Source of the DNA: Cymodocea nodosa
Taxonomy: Eukaryota; Streptophyta; Magnoliopsida; Alismatales; Cymodoceaceae
NCBI GenBank assembly: GCA_036874045.1
Contig: CM072343.1
Location: forward strand, 11,862,001 to 11,926,000
Direction of reading: 5' to 3'
DNA: 64,000 bases
Below, in pieces: positions 60,209 through 64,000 of the stretch (its first letter is position 1; each line of letters opens with the position of its first letter). Under the pieces are notes generated by a model, which saw only the letters and a list, made by a program, of their open reading frames with translations, did no database searches and was not told the origin of the DNA. Both the position numbers and the translations under genes were made by a program.

Positions 60209-60250
60209 CTCCCCCCCATACCTAAATTTTACATTGTCCCCAATGTAAAA
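60209..60250 (-). other. Internal hairpin plus polypurine tract of element B
   Basis: On the minus strand a perfect 10-bp stem TTTTACATTG/CAATGTAAAA with loop GGGA is followed by TTTAGGTATGGGGGGGAGG, about 1.2 kb before the LTR. Confidence 0.75.
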
Positions 60251-60640
60251 GAAAGAATTTAGGCAATAAGATAAAAGGCAAGAAGACGACAAAAACAAAA
60301 GAAACAAACTATGACAAGCAAGGAAAGATTACACCCCCATACCTAACATGCAATCCATATGCACTTGTGTAAATTTAAATTGTATTATTCCTAAAACATA
60401 CAATGGAGATTGAGTAGTATGCTAAAGAAATAATGGTCAATATATGTATCATTCAAATGCATCATAAAGAAATAAGGTTAAGAGTGCGTACCTTGCTTGA
60501 TGAAGAAAAGTAATAAACTACAAAACTAACAAACATATCAAAACAGAAAAAAAAAAAGAATTTTACATAAAAAGAACTATGGCATGCGATTTAGAATAAA
60601 ATACTAACAACAAATTTTATTTTATTTTATTTCTTTTCAC

Positions 60641-62035
60641 TCATGCAGATGGTGAAGGGTTGGTTCTTGAAGTCTCTCCTTGTGCCAAGTGCACACCTAC
60701 CATGTGGGGATTTGGTACAGTGTTACTTGGTAATTCTCCCTGTGCTCTACCTCCAGATGAAGTAGACAATCTATCAAACTTTGCTTCTAATCCCTTAATG
60801 ATTTGGTCATGGCTAGCTAAAATGGGATTTACTTGTCCGCTAACTTGAATTAGGGATTGAATCCCTTTCTCCATTTCAATAAATCTTTTCTCCAAAGTAG
60901 ATATTCTATTGCTTAAAATTGGTTGAGTGGGTCCATGATGCTCAATACGGTTTCTAGGTGCTTCCAGTTGTCACCACCAAAAATTGGGATGGTTTCTCCA
61001 TCCTGAGGTATAGTGTGATGACGGTTGGAATGACCTTTGTCCCATACCAATGGCATTGACTTCCTCAAACTGTTGTCCTTGCATTGCAGGACATTCTTTC
61101 ATGATGTGCCTAGGAGTTCCACATGCTATATACTTTACTTCAACCATTTTATCTTTTCCTTTTTGTTGACTTATAATTAAATCTTCTACCTTCTTAACCA
61201 TGGACGACAACCTAGCTTCCATGCCTACCATGGGGTCTATTGTGTGCATTCCCCTTGCCAAAGTTCTGCCAAATGTTCAATCTGATGAACTTTCCATTTC
61301 CATTGTTCTCTCAGCAAGGTCCACAAGTCTATCCCATGCATTGACTTCATCTAATCTCATGAATTGTCCAGGACATACAGATTCTAGCATCAACTTGGTC
61401 TAATAATCCAATCTTTTATAGATTACTTGACACTATCTTGATTTAGGTAGACCATGATTAGGACATCTTGCCACTAGTCTATTGAAACGTTCAAAATATT
61501 TCCGAAAAGGTTCATTGGTTTGCTGGCAGATGTTTAGAATAGCATTCTTAGCTTAAATGGTCTTATGCAAAGGATGAAATTTCTTAATAAAGACAGCACA
61601 AAAATTAGTCCAAGTACAAATTGAATTAACAGGAAGGGTATTCAACCATAGCTTTGCATCATCTCGAAGGGCAAAAGGAATAAATCTCAACTTTATTGCA
61701 TCAATAGGCACTTCAGGTAGATTACTCATGTTGCAAACATCATTAAAGTCATTTAGAAATGCATATGCATCTTCCTTATCTAGTCTATGAAATCTAGGCA
61801 ACTGATTGACATAATTCATATGTAATTGAAATTTATGTCCATCTACTTGTGGCAAAACAAGATAAGAGGAATGGTCATGTATTTGAGGATAGCAGATGTC
61901 CTTAAGAGAAGGTAAATGCTGGTTACCCTACTGCTCTGCCATTCCTAATGGTTCTCCTAATGTTCTACCCTCTTCTATGGATGTACTTCTCACAAGCCTA
62001 GAAGTGCGATCTCTCACCCAACTAGAAGGTTGCAT
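60641..62035 (-). pseudogene. Element B gag, located 3' of pol
   Basis: The frame from ATG at 62035 (MQPSSWVRDRT) reaches TAG near 61930, then SLKDICYPQIHDHSSY and the gag capsid domain (61855-61450: LPRFHRLDKEDAYAFLNDF, LRFIPFALRDD, FIKKFHPLHK). A spacer helix, a zinc knuckle with its first cysteine changed to tyrosine (KYIACGTPRHIMKEC, about 61140-61095), the phrase GWRNHPNFWW (about 60975) and a coiled-coil tail to 60641 follow. Stops also lie near 61555, 61400, 61280 and 60970. Domain order matches element A gag except that A lacks the knuckle. Confidence 0.88.
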
Positions 62036-62228
62036 GCAATAGAAAGATATTGAAATAGCAAGTGTAGAGGAAAATAACACTTACATTGAAGCAGTCTCCA
62101 AGTCCAACCTACATGTTAGATGAGTGAGTAGCATGAATCAAAATGCATAATAGAAAAGAAATAAAAGGAATAGAATAACTATACAAAAAGGAAAAAAAAA
62201 AGAAAAAAGAAAAAGAAAAACTATTATC

Positions 62229-64000
62229 CTATTCAGCATAGATAGCATCTACTAAATTAATATTCTCTCCTTTACCAAATACTCTTTGCTGCAAAAATGG
62301 TTTCAACCGATGTCCATTGACCTTAAGAATTACCCCATTTTTAATATTCTCTATCTCAACTGCTCCATGAGGAAATGTACTTTTTACCATAAAAAGTCCT
62401 ATCCACTATGATCTAAACTTACCAGGGAATAAACGTAATCTAGAATTATATAGCAATACCTATTATCCTACTTCAAAATTCTTAGCTATCCTTGAATTCT
62501 CATATGCCTCTCTCCGTATTTCTTCTAATTCAATTAATTGAAAATTTCTTTTCTTACCAACAGCCTTTAAATCTAAGTTGAGCCTTTGAATAGCCCATCT
62601 TGCCTTATGCTCAAGCTCTACTAGCAAATGGCATGCCTTTCCAAATATTACTCTATATGGAGACATTTAAAATAGACTTAAAAGTAGTCCGATAAGTCCA
62701 TAATGCCTCATCTAACTTTTCTACCCAATCTTTTCTTGTCTTTCCTACTATCTTTTCCAAAATTTTCTTAATTTGCTTATTAGCATTCTCTACTTGTCCA
62801 TTGGTTTTTGGGTGATAGGGGGTTGTCATTTTATGATTTACTCCAAATTTTTTCATTAATACTTCAAAACTTCTATTATTAAAGTGTGTTCCCCTATCAC
62901 TAATGATTGCTCTAGGAATGCCAAATCTAGCAAAAATGTTGCTCTTAATAAAATTGATTACTACCTTAGAATCACAAGTCCATGTGAGAATAGCTTCAAC
63001 CCATTTTGACACAGTCAATAGCTAACAAAATATACAAATAACCTCCAAAATTAGGGAAGGGTCCCATGAAATCAATACCCCACACATCAAATACTTCAAC
63101 TTAAATAATTGGTGTAAGTGGCATCATATTTCTTCTAGTCAATCTTCCCACTTTCTAACAATCCATAAAATTCTTAATATAGAAGTATGCATCCTTATGC
63201 AATGTGGGCCAAAAAAAAACCACATTGAAGAACTTTAGCTGTAGTCTTAATAGAGTTAAGATGACCACCAGCAGTTTGGTCATGACAAAAAGATAGCACA
63301 CTATGAATTTCCATATCTTTGATGCATCTCCTCAAAATCAAATCAGGGCCTAACTTATAAAGATAGGGGTCATCCCAATAAAATTCTTTGACCCTAGCTA
63401 AAAATCTCTTAATATCTTGCCTTGACCAATTGCTAAGTAGTCGTTTTGTCACAAGATAATTCACAATATCTGCAAACCAAGGGATTGGAGTTATAGCTAT
63501 CAACTGCTCATCAGGAAATGATTCATCAATAGGTAACTCCCCTTGGGGTATGACAATATGAGACAAGTGGTCGGCAACTACATTCTCACATCCTTTCTTA
63601 TCTTTTATCTTAATATCAAATTCTTGCAAGAGAAGAATCCATCTAACTAATCTAGCCTTAGCATCCTTTTTAGCTAATAAATATTTAATGGCAAAGTGAT
63701 CAGTGAAAATGATAACCTTAGAGCCTAACAAATAAGATCTAAACTTCTCAAGAGCAAAAACTATAGCTAAAAATTCTTTTTCTGTAATTGTATAGTTCAA
63801 TTGGGTTGTATTAAGAGTTTTAGTAGCATAATAGATTACCCTAGGTAATTTATCAATTCTTTGCCCTAACACAACACCAATTGCATAATTTGAGGCATCA
63901 CACATCAACTCGAATGGTTGAGACCAATCGGGTTGATACACAATAGGAGCTGAGGTGAGGATTCCCTTAAGCTTATCAAAGGCATCTTGACATTCTCTAG
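62229..64000 (-). pseudogene. Element B pol: RNase H and integrase (5' part beyond window)
   Basis: On the minus strand it enters in the RT/RNase H connection ([15 protein letters not shown]) and reads RNase H ([38 protein letters not shown]) to about 63530. The integrase zinc finger begins at about 63290 ([10 protein letters not shown]); a frameshift near 63200 and stops follow. The core at 63018-62653 has SDRGTHFNNRSFE and GQVENANKQ, and the end ILKVNGHRLKPFLQQ (about 62300) closes pol at 62229. The order RT-RH-INT is Gypsy type. Closest relative in the window is element A pol. Confidence 0.9.

Larger units (their letters stand above)
59033..60640 (-). other. Element B 3' noncoding region
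   Basis: No gene is seen. Three tracts read ACCCCCATACCTA or longer on the plus strand (59033-59046, about 60211-60225, about 60332-60345). Two have hairpins at 59050-59069 and 60227-60250. Long pyrimidine runs lie at 59607-59652 and 59755-59822. Confidence 0.7.
56859..64000 (-). mobile_element. B: Ty3/Gypsy element, minus strand, 5' end outside window
   Basis: On the minus strand it reads RNase H, integrase (64000-62229), gag (62035-60641), 3' noncoding region, hairpin/polypurine tract, 3' LTR (59032-56859). Its solo-LTR relative is at 47038-50885. As in A, gag lies between pol and the 3' LTR. Unlike A, there is no accessory ORF or F-box gene, and pol and gag are only about 190 bp apart. 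Confidence 0.92.

Noticed and set aside
1-64000. tRNA, rRNA or other structured RNA genes
   Set aside because: Only primer-binding-site matches to tRNA 3' ends were found; no cloverleaf or rRNA signature was seen by eye.

Overview
This window looks like repeat-rich, AT-rich intergenic DNA from a flowering plant with a large genome, probably a eudicot. I see no host gene with normal plant structure, no rRNA or tRNA gene, no CRISPR array and nothing bacterial. Nearly everything is LTR retrotransposon sequence from at least six families nested in one another. Family names here are my own working labels: C1 to C4 are Ty1/Copia elements resembling the SIRE/Maximus type (UBN2-like gag, zinc knuckle, PR-INT-RT-RH order, iMet-type primer site). 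A and B are Ty3/Gypsy elements resembling Athila (PR-RT-RH-INT order; A has a tRNA-Asp primer site). The tree assignment was not computed.

Layout. The oldest layer on the left is C1 (5' LTR end at 1-505, gag from 706). C2 (1514-24024, TSD AAAGT) is inserted in the C1 gag. C3 (4380-18944) is inserted in C2, and an A-type solo LTR (5872-8022, reverse, TSD AGGAG) is inserted in the C3 gag. C1 resumes at 24025. It is interrupted again by the full-length Gypsy element A (25457-41300) and continues with protease/integrase to 42906. A rearranged inverted C3-type copy (42907-45061) follows. Then comes the 3' half of Copia C4 (45062-56008), carrying a B-type solo LTR (47038-50885, TSD AGCAA) that itself contains a C1-type solo LTR (47991-49674, TSD ACTTG). 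The C4 3' LTR holds another C1-type solo LTR (53101-54751, TSD GAAGG). A-type LTR pieces (56009-56858) lead into Gypsy element B on the minus strand (56859 to beyond 64000).

What stands out. (1) In both Gypsy elements the capsid/gag gene lies downstream of pol, on the 3' side, the reverse of the normal gag-pol order. (2) Element A also carries an uninterrupted 312-codon F-box protein gene between gag and the 3' LTR, although its other genes have stops or frameshifts. (3) A large accessory protein related to the 'putative plant transposon protein' type is shared by Copia C3, Copia C4 and Gypsy A. (4) A short motif, TAACTNNNCGR, often in inverted pairs, fills the LTRs of Copia C1-C4 and Gypsy A. 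It recurs as compact arrays upstream of the accessory ORF in all three elements that have it, and upstream of gag and the F-box gene in A. Together these suggest elements with several separately expressed modules under a shared type of cis-regulatory array. That functional reading is inference; the layout is visible in the sequence.

Most coding regions are decayed. Many in-frame stops are TAG or TGA at positions where the family has tryptophan (TGG) or glutamine (CAG/CAA), as expected from cytosine deamination in methylated repeats. No expression or phylogenetic test could be run.
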